A DNA stretch of 64,000 nucleotides, taken from assembly GCA_021295155.1 (NCBI GenBank), contig JAJTJC010000035.1:1206022-1270021 (forward strand), written 5' to 3'. The DNA is from Flavobacteriaceae bacterium D16 (lineage in GTDB: Bacteria > Bacteroidota > Bacteroidia > Flavobacteriales > Flavobacteriaceae). The stretch's first letter is position 1. Each line of letters opens with the position of its first letter. The notes under the pieces are model-generated. The model did no database searches, was not told the DNA's origin, and saw only the letters and a program-made list of their open reading frames with translations. A program made the position numbers and the translations under genes. Positions 15,288 to 23,579 of the stretch are shown in pieces.

Positions 15288-15959
15288 TCAGGCTAACCTG
15301 TCCTGGGATATGTGCTGTTGTTTTGTTCTGTTTTTAAGCATGCGGTACAACTTCAGATCTACCCAGATAAACCAGGCAATGAATCCGCTAAATGTAACCT
15401 TTTGGATTACCGGCAGGCTATACAGTCCTTCCCCGGTTTCATAGATATAATAGTTGCCCAGAAAAATGAATAAACAGACAAAACCAAATTTCACCAGCGC
15501 CGGGTAACCTGCTTTCCACATCTCGGCAAATGCGCTTAAAAGGGCAATTGCTCCAAGAACACCGGCTATACGAATAGTAAGGTCATGAGTGCCCGATGAG
15601 AGCAACATGGTAGTTATCAGCGCTATAATCCCTGAAAACCACATCAGCCTGGTATTCCAGCTCCATTTTTGAAAAAGATGGGGGAGGTATACCCAGAGGT
15701 AAATCAAACTAATACATAAGACTCCCAGAGCGGCCCGAGCGTAATACCTTCCGCTGTTTATTTCACCATTAAGCGACTTATAATCCAGCAAATCGCATAA
15801 GTAATTATGCCAGAAACTAAAGCCAGGTGTTGTTGGATCAATCCAGGTACCGCCCGGATAATTCAACGCTGATAAGACATACAGGATTACAAAAAGACCC
15901 ATGCCCAAAACGGGAAGCAGCAAATAACTATGGTGGGGCTCCTTGGGTATTAAATACAT
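15288..15959 (-). CDS. integral membrane protein, unknown function
   Basis: A 223-residue protein with six predicted transmembrane segments (about 13-33, 75-95, 105-121, 128-146, 155-172 and 183-202). Conserved-looking features are YPGGTWIDPTTPGFSFWHNYLCDLLD after the first segment and THDLTIRIAG in the middle. The layout recalls DUF998-type proteins, but I cannot confirm this. No catalytic motif stands out. It may share a transcript with the slipin gene downstream. Confidence 0.7.
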   Translation of the reverse strand: MYLIPKEPHHSYLLLPVLGMGLFVILYVLSALNYPGGTWIDPTTPGFSFWHNYLCDLLDYKSLNGEINSGRYYARAALGVLCISLIYLWVYLPHLFQKWSWNTRLMWFSGIIALITTMLLSSGTHDLTIRIAGVLGAIALLSAFAEMWKAGYPALVKFGFVCLFIFLGNYYIYETGEGLYSLPVIQKVTFSGFIAWFIWVDLKLYRMLKNRTKQQHISQDRLA

Positions 15960-16030
15960 ACGATCTTGTATTGCGGAACCTGACGATTCCTATGGAATTG
16001 ATCATTCCTGTTCTGCCCCTTCTCTATAAA

Positions 16031-16321
16031 TCAGGAAGTTAACTTTTTGCCAGGCTTTCGCCAGCGGGCTAATCCAGGTAAAGTATCCACAGCCTTTCTA
16101 AGCGCCTTCTTCCGGGATATTCCCAGTTTCAGGGCCAGGGCAATATTTCGTGCAATTTTTTCTTCAATTGTGATATCCTGATCAGTAAAATGACCCTCCT
16201 CGTAACAATGGAAACAATACTCGGTGTTTACACTGCCATCCGGGTAGGTTCCGAAATCGGACACATTTCTTATCTGCATGCCACAACTCTTACAAACATT
16301 CATCTCGGTGGTTTTCATCAC
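16031..16321 (-). CDS. putative zinc-ribbon domain protein
   Basis: A 96-residue protein. Two Cys pairs, CKSCGM (residues 9-14) and CFHC (about 36-39), form a zinc ribbon of the PF12674 type, and the stretch FGTYPDGSVNTEYCFHCYEEGHFTD is typical of that family. The C-terminal half is basic and helical (ARNIALALKLGISRKKALRKAVDTLPGLARWRK). The exact role is unknown; nucleic-acid or protein binding is inferred. Its promoter has the regulon operator at 16385-16398 with a -7 box TATCTTGT (16362-16355), giving a leader of about 29 nt. Confidence 0.8.
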   Translation of the reverse strand: MMKTTEMNVCKSCGMQIRNVSDFGTYPDGSVNTEYCFHCYEEGHFTDQDITIEEKIARNIALALKLGISRKKALRKAVDTLPGLARWRKPGKKLTS

Positions 16322-16384
16322 GCTAATTACTGAGTACGTTTTTTTTGATTAACAACAAGATAAGCTACTCAGAGCACTGTAAAT

Positions 16385-16398
16385 ATGATACTTATCAG
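16385..16398 (-). promoter_or_regulatory. FNR-type operator for the zinc-ribbon gene
   Basis: ATGAT-ACTT-ATCAG lies just beyond the stop codon of the P-loop gene, 64 bases before the zinc-ribbon start. The TA of the -7 element (TATCTTGT) is at 16362, 22 bases from the palindrome. Confidence 0.62.
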
Positions 16399-16408
16399 GT
16401 TTGAAGAC

Positions 16409-17434
16409 CTACAACAAGAAACCGGTGCGTTCCGTGAGGATTTGTTTCAATTCCGGGGTAGTACTGAAATCGATCAAATTAAGGGCCTTTACTCCACAAA
16501 GCTCCTCAACCATAGCCCTTCCGGCAATGGTATTGGAAGCAATACCCGTCACAATATCGGGTACAATTTCAAAGGCTTTCATAAGTCCATAAACGGCATA
16601 GGGATCCGAAGCACTCAGGATGGTACACTTGATTTGATCCCGAATCAGTTTTATGGCAATATCCCCGTTGTAAGGTTCGAGAGGAGAAGCTCCGATTTCA
16701 ATTATGGCGATATCGGCCTGTTGGTTTTCAATATAGCTTAATAGCAATTTCATTCGCTCTTTGTAAGGAATCCTTGGGAAAATGGATGAGGGAAGACCAA
16801 CATCAACAAAATCCATAACAGCTTCCGCACCCACATCTTTTATGGCCAATATGTCTTTAAACCTTCCGGCACCGGCAAGCTTGGCACCTACAACCCTGTA
16901 GTTGGCCTGCACAAAAAGATTAGTTACGATCCGGGCTGAAGTGGTTTTACCTGCAGACATCGAGGTTCCCGTAAACAGAACAACGGGTGTTTTAAAGGGA
17001 ACCATAGGGATTGAGACAACAAAATCCTGCATACGAACCTTATTCCCATAGCGCATTACATGACCCAGATAAACTACCTCCATCATATTGGGTATAAACA
17101 CGGATTTGGAGGTTAGTTTCCCAAGTAAGCCCGCTGCAGTAAGAACATGCATCCTCAAATCATCTCCTACTTCCCGCCAGGTACCTGTGGCTTCCAGTGT
17201 TGCGTGGCGTTCACCCAAAGCACCAACAATGGACTCACCACCAATGACACCTCGCATTCGACCTGTGGTTAGCTCTAAAGTCAGGATATTATTACTCCCG
17301 GGGTCAAGGATCTTACAGACAACATAGTCACCAGTATCCCATTGGGTTCGATCTATTTTTTTTAATCCGAAATCTTTGCTATTCAGATCCGAAATCCGGG
17401 TTAAGGAAGTGTATATATATTTATGATCCATCAT
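16409..17434 (-). CDS. P-loop NTPase, DUF1611/BioD-like
   Basis: A 341-residue cytoplasmic protein. Residues 1-150 are a beta-rich domain of no family I know. Residues about 150-341 form a P-loop domain with the Walker A GTSMSAGKTT (GxxxxGKT), a run that resembles dethiobiotin synthetase and DUF1611 proteins, and an acidic IIEIGASPLEPYNGDIA segment. DUF1611 includes DgcN, an acetyltransferase of amino-acid racemisation, but this protein is not clearly DgcN. Its start overlaps the M20 peptidase stop by 4 bases (ATGA), and the peptidase overlaps the flavin reductase in the same way, so the three are coupled. Confidence 0.6.
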   Translation of the reverse strand: MMDHKYIYTSLTRISDLNSKDFGLKKIDRTQWDTGDYVVCKILDPGSNNILTLELTTGRMRGVIGGESIVGALGERHATLEATGTWREVGDDLRMHVLTAAGLLGKLTSKSVFIPNMMEVVYLGHVMRYGNKVRMQDFVVSIPMVPFKTPVVLFTGTSMSAGKTTSARIVTNLFVQANYRVVGAKLAGAGRFKDILAIKDVGAEAVMDFVDVGLPSSIFPRIPYKERMKLLLSYIENQQADIAIIEIGASPLEPYNGDIAIKLIRDQIKCTILSASDPYAVYGLMKAFEIVPDIVTGIASNTIAGRAMVEELCGVKALNLIDFSTTPELKQILTERTGFLL

Positions 17435-18603
17435 GCTCCATTTGTAGGTTCCGTCAATAATAATAGTGTCAGTAAGGCCGTGCGTTCCAGCAGTTTTTTC
17501 TCAAATATGAATTCATGAAGGGCATGTGCTCCGTCTCCCGGGGTTCCCAAACCATCCAGGGAAGCGGTATACAGGCTGGTGGTATTTGCATCTGATCCTC
17601 CACCTGCGGTGGCCTGCTCCAAGTTCAGCCCAAGCTGTTTTCCCTGAAAGCGTGCAATCCGCCACAATTCCTGATTTCTGGGTGTTTTCTCCATGGGGGG
17701 CCGACCTATTCCACCTTCAACATTCAATTGAACATCATCAAGTTGGGGTTTGAGATTTCGGATTTTTTCGGTGATAAAATCCCCGTCTTTTTCACTTAAA
17801 ACCCGAACATCCACTACAGCTTTGCTCATTGGGGCTACAGTATTAGGGGAAATACCTCCTTCTATGGTACCCACGTTAACCGTTATTCCTCGTTCATGGT
17901 CGTTCATGGCAAATAACTCCTGTACCTGGTGTGATAATTCCACAATGGCATTAATTCCTTTGGTAGGATCCAGTCCCGCATGTGCCGCTTTCCCTTTAAC
18001 GGTAATGGTAAAGCGACCGATTCCTTTTCTGGCTGTTTTCAATTTACCATCAAGGCCTAAGGGCGGCTCCAGTATAAAGGCTCTGTTGGCAATCCTTGAT
18101 AATCGCTTTATTATACCCGTAGATTCCCAGCTTCCAATTTCTTCGTCGGAGTTGATTACCACCACTGGTTCTACGCTAACAGGAAGCGGCATGCTGCGGA
18201 TGGCAGCCAGGGCATAGAAAATTTGTGTAAGCCCTGCTTTCATGTCGTAAACCCCGGGACCTTTTATTTTGCCCTTTTCATAAGACAATGGCATTTCCTC
18301 CAGGGTACCCGCAGGCCAAACAGTATCGCAATGACCAATTAACAACTGTATTGGAAGGCTCTTGTCCCGGTCAGTAGGCCGGGCATACAAATAGCCTCCT
18401 GTTTTCTTTCCAGGAAAATGGACTGCATAGAAGCCAAGAGCCTCAAACCTTTCCCTTAAAACCTCAAGGATAATATGCTGGGCCTCTATTTTATGGGATG
18501 GGGTCTCCATAGTCACTAAATCCTGAAGAAACTGTCGCATTTCATCCTCATGTGCTTTCAGGAAATTTTGTATTTCCGCTGCTCTGTGGCTTACCTTATT
18601 CAT
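17431..18603 (-). CDS. M20 family metallopeptidase (carboxypeptidase G2-like)
   Basis: A 390-residue di-zinc peptidase of the M20 fold with no signal peptide. Metal and catalytic motifs: GHCDTVW (His, Asp), GPGVYDMKAG (bridging Asp), SDEEIGS (general-base Glu and ligand Glu) and a C-terminal DGAHALHEF with the last His. The dimerisation domain runs from about residue 185 to 300 (GKAAHAGLDP). It resembles carboxypeptidase G2 and glutamate carboxypeptidases, so it probably releases glutamate or another acidic residue from an amide. The middle gene of a tightly overlapping operon with a flavin reductase and a P-loop NTPase. Confidence 0.92.
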   Translation of the reverse strand: MNKVSHRAAEIQNFLKAHEDEMRQFLQDLVTMETPSHKIEAQHIILEVLRERFEALGFYAVHFPGKKTGGYLYARPTDRDKSLPIQLLIGHCDTVWPAGTLEEMPLSYEKGKIKGPGVYDMKAGLTQIFYALAAIRSMPLPVSVEPVVVINSDEEIGSWESTGIIKRLSRIANRAFILEPPLGLDGKLKTARKGIGRFTITVKGKAAHAGLDPTKGINAIVELSHQVQELFAMNDHERGITVNVGTIEGGISPNTVAPMSKAVVDVRVLSEKDGDFITEKIRNLKPQLDDVQLNVEGGIGRPPMEKTPRNQELWRIARFQGKQLGLNLEQATAGGGSDANTTSLYTASLDGLGTPGDGAHALHEFIFEKKLLERTALLTLLLLTEPTNGA

Positions 18604-19211
18604 CGTTTGAAGTCTTTGGGAAACGGGAAATTAAACGTCTGGGAAATCCTGGCGAAACGTCCGGGAGCTACGTAGACTAACAAAGGATTCTCTTGAAGCT
18701 GCTCCTGTTCATCTCGTTCAGATCCCAGGGCATAGTCTTCATCGGCATAGGCAGCCACAACCTCTCCGGTTATTATGGCATAATCGTCAAAACCATCCAA
18801 TATCTTTATAGACCGGCATTCCAGATATAAATATGCTCCTTCTATAACCGGCACATCCATATTAAGTGCTTTTGCCACAGGCAGCGCATCCAGCACTAAG
18901 TCCGATTTTGAACAACTGTCATTCCGTGGGGTTGCACTCAGGGAGGTAAAAACCAGTTGGTCCGGTTTAGGAAAACTCACAGTAAATTCTCCGGTGGCCA
19001 CAATATTGTGGAAAGTATTGTGTCTTGGGGTACATACAAACCCAAAATACGGACCAAAGCCCAGAGGGGTGACCATGTGCTTGGGGGCCAGGTCGTATTT
19101 TTCTCCTTCTCGTGTTCCCACAATCACCAAAGGGGCAACGGTAAATACCTGATCCCAGAGGGATTGTTTGACATTGAGTTGGGCGAGTCTCTGTTCCTTG
19201 ATTCTTTCCAT
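18600..19211 (-). CDS. flavin reductase-like (split barrel FMN) protein
   Basis: A 203-residue flavoprotein of the flavin-reductase-like family: MTPLGFGPYFGFVCTPRHNTFHNI, then GEFTVSFPKPDQLVFTSL, and an ECRSIKI segment in the second half. It binds FMN in a split barrel and may be an NAD(P)H:flavin oxidoreductase or a flavin-dependent enzyme of unknown substrate. First gene of the operon with the M20 peptidase and P-loop NTPase. Its promoter has the operator at 19267-19280 and a perfect -7 element TAACTTTG (19244-19237). Confidence 0.85.
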   Translation of the reverse strand: MERIKEQRLAQLNVKQSLWDQVFTVAPLVIVGTREGEKYDLAPKHMVTPLGFGPYFGFVCTPRHNTFHNIVATGEFTVSFPKPDQLVFTSLSATPRNDSCSKSDLVLDALPVAKALNMDVPVIEGAYLYLECRSIKILDGFDDYAIITGEVVAAYADEDYALGSERDEQEQLQENPLLVYVAPGRFARISQTFNFPFPKDFKR

Positions 19212-19266
19212 TTTCTTCCTGGATGCGATTATCTCTCAAAGTTATATCAGGGTACAGATATAGGGA

Positions 19267-19280
19267 ATGATCTTCATCAT
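19267..19280. promoter_or_regulatory. FNR-type operator shared by two divergent operons
   Basis: ATGAT-CTTC-ATCAT lies between the flavin reductase (56 bases) and M50 protease (44 bases). Minus strand: TAACTTTG at 19244, a perfect -7 box. Plus strand: TAGTTTCA at 19303. Both start 22 bases from the palindrome, so one dimer could activate both directions. Confidence 0.75.
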
Positions 19281-19324
19281 TGCTGATATTGGTATATCTG
19301 CATAGTTTCATGTAAATTATAGAC

Positions 19325-20416
19325 ATGAAAGGCGTATTACATTTGGGGAGGGTAGCCGGTATTAAAATTGAGGTACACTGGACCTTTAGCCTGTTGTTGA
19401 TATGGGTGGTTTATCTGGATATCAGACGGGGAGGTGACCTGAACTCTGCCCTAATGAATATCGCACTGATTCTCTTCTTATTTCTCTGCGTTGTACTGCA
19501 CGAACTTGGGCACGCGCTAACCGCCAGAAAGTTCAATATAGGCACCAAAAAAATAACCCTACTTCCCATTGGCGGAGTAGCTTCTCTGGAGAAGATGCCT
19601 GAAAAACCCCAACAAGAATTACTGGTTGCCCTGGCGGGGCCAGCGGTCAATGTGGTGATTGCAATGCTATTGCTGATTGTGGTTCCCCTCAGGACCTATC
19701 TCAGTATGGATGCAGAGAACCTGGAAGCCCTGCTTACCACACTTAATTTTAACACGCTGCTTTTTTACCTGCTAATTGCCAATATCATGTTGGTAGTATT
19801 TAACCTGATTCCTGCTTTTCCCATGGATGGTGGAAGGGTATTACGTGCTTTGCTGGCTTTTAAGATGAGTAGAGCTAAGGCAACAGAAATAGCAGCTACA
19901 CTTGGACAAACCCTAGCCGTGGTCTTTTTTATTCTCGGTTTGTTTTTTAACCCATTCCTGGTTCTGATAGCCTTGTTTATTTTTATTGGAGCCTATGGTG
20001 AGAACCAGATGGTTAAACAGACTACGCTCCTTGAAGGACATTTGGTCAGGGATGCCATGCTTACCCAAATTACTACCGTAACTCCAACCAATACAATGGC
20101 ACAGATTATTGACCTTTTACTGGCCAGTACAGAGAAAGATTTCGTTGTAGTTGAGGAAGGACGTATAGTGGGCACCCTTATCCATAAAGAAATCATCAAC
20201 CGGAGTAAAGACCGGAATCTGCTGGTCCGTGACTTTATGAATACCCGCTACCATATTATGCGGGAAGAAGGACCCCTAAGTGAATTTTTTGAGTTGGCTG
20301 CACGTGAAAACCAGCGCTTCTTCCCCGTTATTGATCATTCGGAAAACCTGGTTGGTGCAATTGACATGACCAATGTCAGTGAATTTTTGTTGATTAAGAA
20401 TACGCTAGCCCAATAA
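19325..20416 (+). CDS. M50 site-2-type membrane protease with CBS domains
   Basis: A 363-residue intramembrane zinc protease. The zinc motif HELGH (in VVLHELGHALTARKF) is at about residues 59-63 and the second-half motif is NLIPAFPMDGGRVLRALL. About six transmembrane segments occupy residues 10-225. A pair of CBS domains fills the C-terminal 130 residues (VRDAMLTQITTVTP and FMNTRYHIMREEG), which suggests adenine-nucleotide sensing. The predicted leader is only about 10 nt. First gene of a plus-strand operon: protease, baeRF protein, terpenoid-cyclase-like protein, dodecin. Confidence 0.92.
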   Translation: MKGVLHLGRVAGIKIEVHWTFSLLLIWVVYLDIRRGGDLNSALMNIALILFLFLCVVLHELGHALTARKFNIGTKKITLLPIGGVASLEKMPEKPQQELLVALAGPAVNVVIAMLLLIVVPLRTYLSMDAENLEALLTTLNFNTLLFYLLIANIMLVVFNLIPAFPMDGGRVLRALLAFKMSRAKATEIAATLGQTLAVVFFILGLFFNPFLVLIALFIFIGAYGENQMVKQTTLLEGHLVRDAMLTQITTVTPTNTMAQIIDLLLASTEKDFVVVEEGRIVGTLIHKEIINRSKDRNLLVRDFMNTRYHIMREEGPLSEFFELAARENQRFFPVIDHSENLVGAIDMTNVSEFLLIKNTLAQ

Positions 20417-20499
20417 CCGCTATGTACATTTCTCAGGCCTGACGCATATCATTTTGCATTAGCAAGGCATTCGCTACTTTGGTTGAAAATGTAAATGAA

Positions 20500-21669
20500 A
20501 TGCGGTCAAAAAATACAAACCCCCTACCCCAAAAAACTTTTAAAAACCTTCTGGAAAAACGCAATCCTTATTGCATCAGCATCTATTTGCCCATGTTTAA
20601 AAAAGGCAAGGAGCAGAATCAGGATATGGGTCCTGCAATATTGAAGGTCCATATCAATAAGCTCGAAAAAGAGTTAATTGCCCTCGGTTTAAAAGACCAG
20701 GAAATCAAAAAGTACCTGGAACCACTTTACACCCTGGTTCAGGACCGGGAATTGTGGCGTAATCCCAGTGACGGACTGGCCATCTTTATGGATAAAGAAT
20801 CCGGACTTCAATACTACCTGTTGCCCGTTTCCTTCCGTGAAACAAGCTACCTGAGTGATCACTTTAATATGTTACCATTATTCCCCTTATACCATCAGAA
20901 CGGCGAATATTTCATCCTTGGACTTAGCAGGGACTATGTAAAGCTTTATCAAGCAGACCGATTTGGTCTTAGGGATTTATCCCTGGAAGCCCATGCCCCG
21001 GAACAACTAGAGGAGGCAGTGGGTTACGATTACGCACAAAAAAACCTACAATTCCGCACCGGACAGGCAGGACACAAGCAAGGATCCTTCCATGGCCATG
21101 GGGAAGGTAAGGATGATGAAAAATTAGAACTGCTCAAATTCTTCAAGGAAATCGACAAGGGAGTAAAGGAGCTGCTTGGTGACAGTAGTGCACCGCTAAT
21201 CGTAGCAGGAGTTTCAAGATGGCACTCCCTATACAGGGAAACAAATTCATATCCAAATTTGTATGGAGAAGCCCTTCTGGGAGATCCTGAATTTAAGGAT
21301 ATCAATACCCTGCACCAGGAATCCTGGGAACTTATCAAGCCCTATTTCAGTGCTACTTTGGATTCCAAAACGCAGGCGTACCTCAACCAGGAACACCTGC
21401 CCACTACATCAAATCAGCTATCAGATATTATTCCAGCTGCCGAGGACGGGCGAGTGGACACCTTATTTATAGAAAAGGAAAGAGATCAATATGGCAGCTA
21501 TACCGAAAAACAATGTCTTATCCTGGATTCGGAAAAATCCAATAAGAACATCTCCCTTTTTAATAAGGTTGCCCGGGACACCTTCCTTAAGGGGGGCAAA
21601 GTATATACGCTGGACAGAGTGAATATGCCATATTCTAAAAGACCATTAAATGCGCTTTTGAGGTTCTAG
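20500..21669 (+). CDS. baeRF family protein (archaeo-eukaryotic release-factor-like)
   Basis: A 389-residue soluble protein. It looks like the bacterial eRF1-like families (baeRF3 type): an N-terminal domain with YCISIYLPMFKKGKEQNQD and GLAIFMDKESGLQYY, a middle domain with EYFILGLSRDYVKLYQADR and a poorly conserved PLIVAGVSRWHSLYRE, and a C-terminal domain around VDTLFIEKERDQYGSY. baeRF proteins are predicted to act on ribosomes or nucleic acids, without a settled function. I take the ATG at 20500; a TTG 21 bases upstream is also in frame. The gene is 12 bases from the next start and probably in the M50 operon. Confidence 0.75.
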   Translation: MRSKNTNPLPQKTFKNLLEKRNPYCISIYLPMFKKGKEQNQDMGPAILKVHINKLEKELIALGLKDQEIKKYLEPLYTLVQDRELWRNPSDGLAIFMDKESGLQYYLLPVSFRETSYLSDHFNMLPLFPLYHQNGEYFILGLSRDYVKLYQADRFGLRDLSLEAHAPEQLEEAVGYDYAQKNLQFRTGQAGHKQGSFHGHGEGKDDEKLELLKFFKEIDKGVKELLGDSSAPLIVAGVSRWHSLYRETNSYPNLYGEALLGDPEFKDINTLHQESWELIKPYFSATLDSKTQAYLNQEHLPTTSNQLSDIIPAAEDGRVDTLFIEKERDQYGSYTEKQCLILDSEKSNKNISLFNKVARDTFLKGGKVYTLDRVNMPYSKRPLNALLRF

Positions 21670-21681
21670 CACCCATTACTT

Positions 21682-22656
21682 ATGCCAAAGGAATCCATTA
21701 TAAACTGGTTATTGGCTGGAGATATATCCATACAGTATCAGACTCATCGTGATTTAATGGGGGAGGATAATAAAGACCTTCAATTGCATATTGCGCATAA
21801 AGGATGGGGCAAGGCATTTCTAGATAAAAGGAAACCCAATGGGCACTGGGGGAAGAAATTTTATCAACCTAAGTGGACTTCCACACATTATACCCTGCTT
21901 GACCTTAAAAACCTGAACATTTCACCTGATATTCCTGAGATCAACAAATCCATTCGGTTGATAGCAGCTAACAGGAAAAGTCAGGATGGAGGCATTAATC
22001 CTGCAGAAAGTATAGTCAACAGTGATGTTTGTGTTAATGGCATGTTCCTGAACTATGCCAGCTACTTCAAAACATCGGAAAAAGAACTGAAATCCGTAAT
22101 CGATTTTCTATTGACCCAAAAAATGCAGGATGGGGGATACAACTGCTGCTCAAACCGCTCCGGCGCCGTACATAGCTCCATGCATACTACCCTGTCGGTA
22201 ATGGAAGGTTATGTAGAATATTTGAAAAATGGGTATTCCTATAAAAAGGAAGCGATAAAAGAATCTTTACTGGAGGCCAAATCTTTTTTGCTGATTCATC
22301 GCTTGTTCCTTTCAGACAGAACAGGGGAAATTATACATCCTGAATTTCTAAAAATACGTTTCCCCAGAAGATGGAAATACGATATCGTAAGTGCCCTTGA
22401 CCTTTTTCAATATGCCAGTTTTCCCTGGGACGAACGAATGCAACCTGCATTGGAAGTCCTAATCCGAAAACGAAACAAAGACGGCACCTGGAATCTTCAG
22501 GCCAAATTGCCTGGAGCCCTTCATTTTGAAATGGAAAAACCTGGAAAACCGAGTCGATGGAACACTTTACGTGCTCTTAGAATTTTAAAGCATTATTATC
22601 AAAAACCACTATTTGTCAATCAACCTGAGCAAGGTCATTTCCGAATAGCGCTTTAG
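21682..22656 (+). CDS. terpenoid cyclase/prenyltransferase-fold protein
   Basis: A 324-residue soluble protein made of alpha-alpha toroid repeats such as those in squalene cyclases and prenyltransferases: WTSTHYTLLDLKNL, RKSQDGGINPAES, LTQKMQDGGYNCC, HSSMHTTLSVMEG, RNKDGTWNLQ and SRWNTLRALRILKHYY. The QDGG/KDGTW units are QW-like motifs. I see no DxDD acid motif, so true cyclase activity is doubtful; the fold may bind a lipid or peptide. It follows the baeRF gene by 12 bases and precedes dodecin, in the same operon. Confidence 0.72.
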   Translation: MPKESIINWLLAGDISIQYQTHRDLMGEDNKDLQLHIAHKGWGKAFLDKRKPNGHWGKKFYQPKWTSTHYTLLDLKNLNISPDIPEINKSIRLIAANRKSQDGGINPAESIVNSDVCVNGMFLNYASYFKTSEKELKSVIDFLLTQKMQDGGYNCCSNRSGAVHSSMHTTLSVMEGYVEYLKNGYSYKKEAIKESLLEAKSFLLIHRLFLSDRTGEIIHPEFLKIRFPRRWKYDIVSALDLFQYASFPWDERMQPALEVLIRKRNKDGTWNLQAKLPGALHFEMEKPGKPSRWNTLRALRILKHYYQKPLFVNQPEQGHFRIAL

Positions 22657-22695
22657 CCCATACCTTTCGAGTGTTTAACCCTTAATATATATATT

Positions 22696-22905
22696 ATGGC
22701 TGTTTTAAAAGTAGTCGAGATTTTAGGAAACTCCACAGTGAGTTTTGAAGATGCCCTGAAGAATGTAGTAACCGAGGCCTCAAAAACCATTCGGGATATC
22801 CGTTCGGTTTATGTTCAGGAGATGCAGGTAACGGTAACAGAAAATCAAATTACAGAATACCGCATAAATGCCAAAGTGTGTTTTGGTATCATGGATATGT
22901 CCTAA
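22696..22905 (+). CDS. dodecin family flavin-binding protein
   Basis: A 69-residue protein of normal dodecin length. The sequence follows the family: VVEILGNSTVSFEDALKNVV, a helix KNVVTEASKTIRDIRSVYV, and strands MQVTVTENQITEYRINAKV. Dodecins build hollow 12-mers that bind flavin or CoA and buffer free flavin. The usual Trp at the flavin-stacking position is replaced: the helix end reads RSVYVQEM, with Tyr where Trp is expected. Last gene of the M50 operon. Confidence 0.88.
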   Translation: MAVLKVVEILGNSTVSFEDALKNVVTEASKTIRDIRSVYVQEMQVTVTENQITEYRINAKVCFGIMDMS

Positions 22906-22936
22906 ATAGAGTACGATTCTACACAAGGATTGTCAA

Positions 22937-23578
22937 TTAAAGGATAGCACTATTTACCTCATCCAAAATTCGAATAGCTTCCTCATCTGAAACCTGATAG
23001 AAATGCAGGTAAAACTGCCCCACTGCTCGGAAGTCAGATGGGGTGGCCAGGCATATTACTTTGTCTACTTCAGGCAGGGCATCCAGCATGCGAACGGCCT
23101 GTCTCGGGGCAACAGGTATACCAACTATGATTTTGGCAGGAGACTGCTTAGCAACTAATTGCACGGTGGCCATAAGCGTATTGCCGGTAGCAATCCCATC
23201 ATCTACCACAATTACGAGTTTGTCTCTCAAGGGTACAGGTTTACGGTTCTTATAATACTGATCCTGACGTTTTCGAAGTGTTTCCCTTATGCGGGCAGTT
23301 TCCTCTTCTATATAAGCTTTAGGAATGGTTTCCGTATCACTGATAACCATACTCTCTAAACTAACAGCACCCAGAGCATATTCCCGGTTATAAGGATGAC
23401 CGATCTTTTTGGATAGGGCAACATCCAATGGAGCTTTCAGAATCCTGGCTACTTCTGCCCCAATGGGCAGACCGCCCCTGGGGATTGCAAGGACTACAAC
23501 ATCCCTTCCCTGATAGCTTATCATCTGTTTAGCCAGTTGTTTTCCGGCATCGGTTCTATTTTCGTACAAATAACCCAT
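22937..23578 (-). CDS. phosphoribosyltransferase family protein
   Basis: A 213-residue type I PRTase fold with the PRPP loop VIVVDDGIATGNTLMA and an N-terminal PRGGLPIGAEVARIL segment. This stand-alone form (ERG.. MGYLYENRTDAGKQLAKQM) is common in bacteria beside alpha/beta hydrolases and usp genes, and its substrate is not known. It lies 2 bases after the hydrolase stop. The last gene of a minus-strand operon led by the fourth usp gene. Confidence 0.9.
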   Translation of the reverse strand: MGYLYENRTDAGKQLAKQMISYQGRDVVVLAIPRGGLPIGAEVARILKAPLDVALSKKIGHPYNREYALGAVSLESMVISDTETIPKAYIEEETARIRETLRKRQDQYYKNRKPVPLRDKLVIVVDDGIATGNTLMATVQLVAKQSPAKIIVGIPVAPRQAVRMLDALPEVDKVICLATPSDFRAVGQFYLHFYQVSDEEAIRILDEVNSAIL

Positions 23579-23579
23579 C

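Noticed and set aside
16409..17434. DgcN assignment for the P-loop protein
   Set aside because: The Walker A context fits DUF1611 loosely, but there is no DgcA-type epimerase next to it and the N-terminal half differs.
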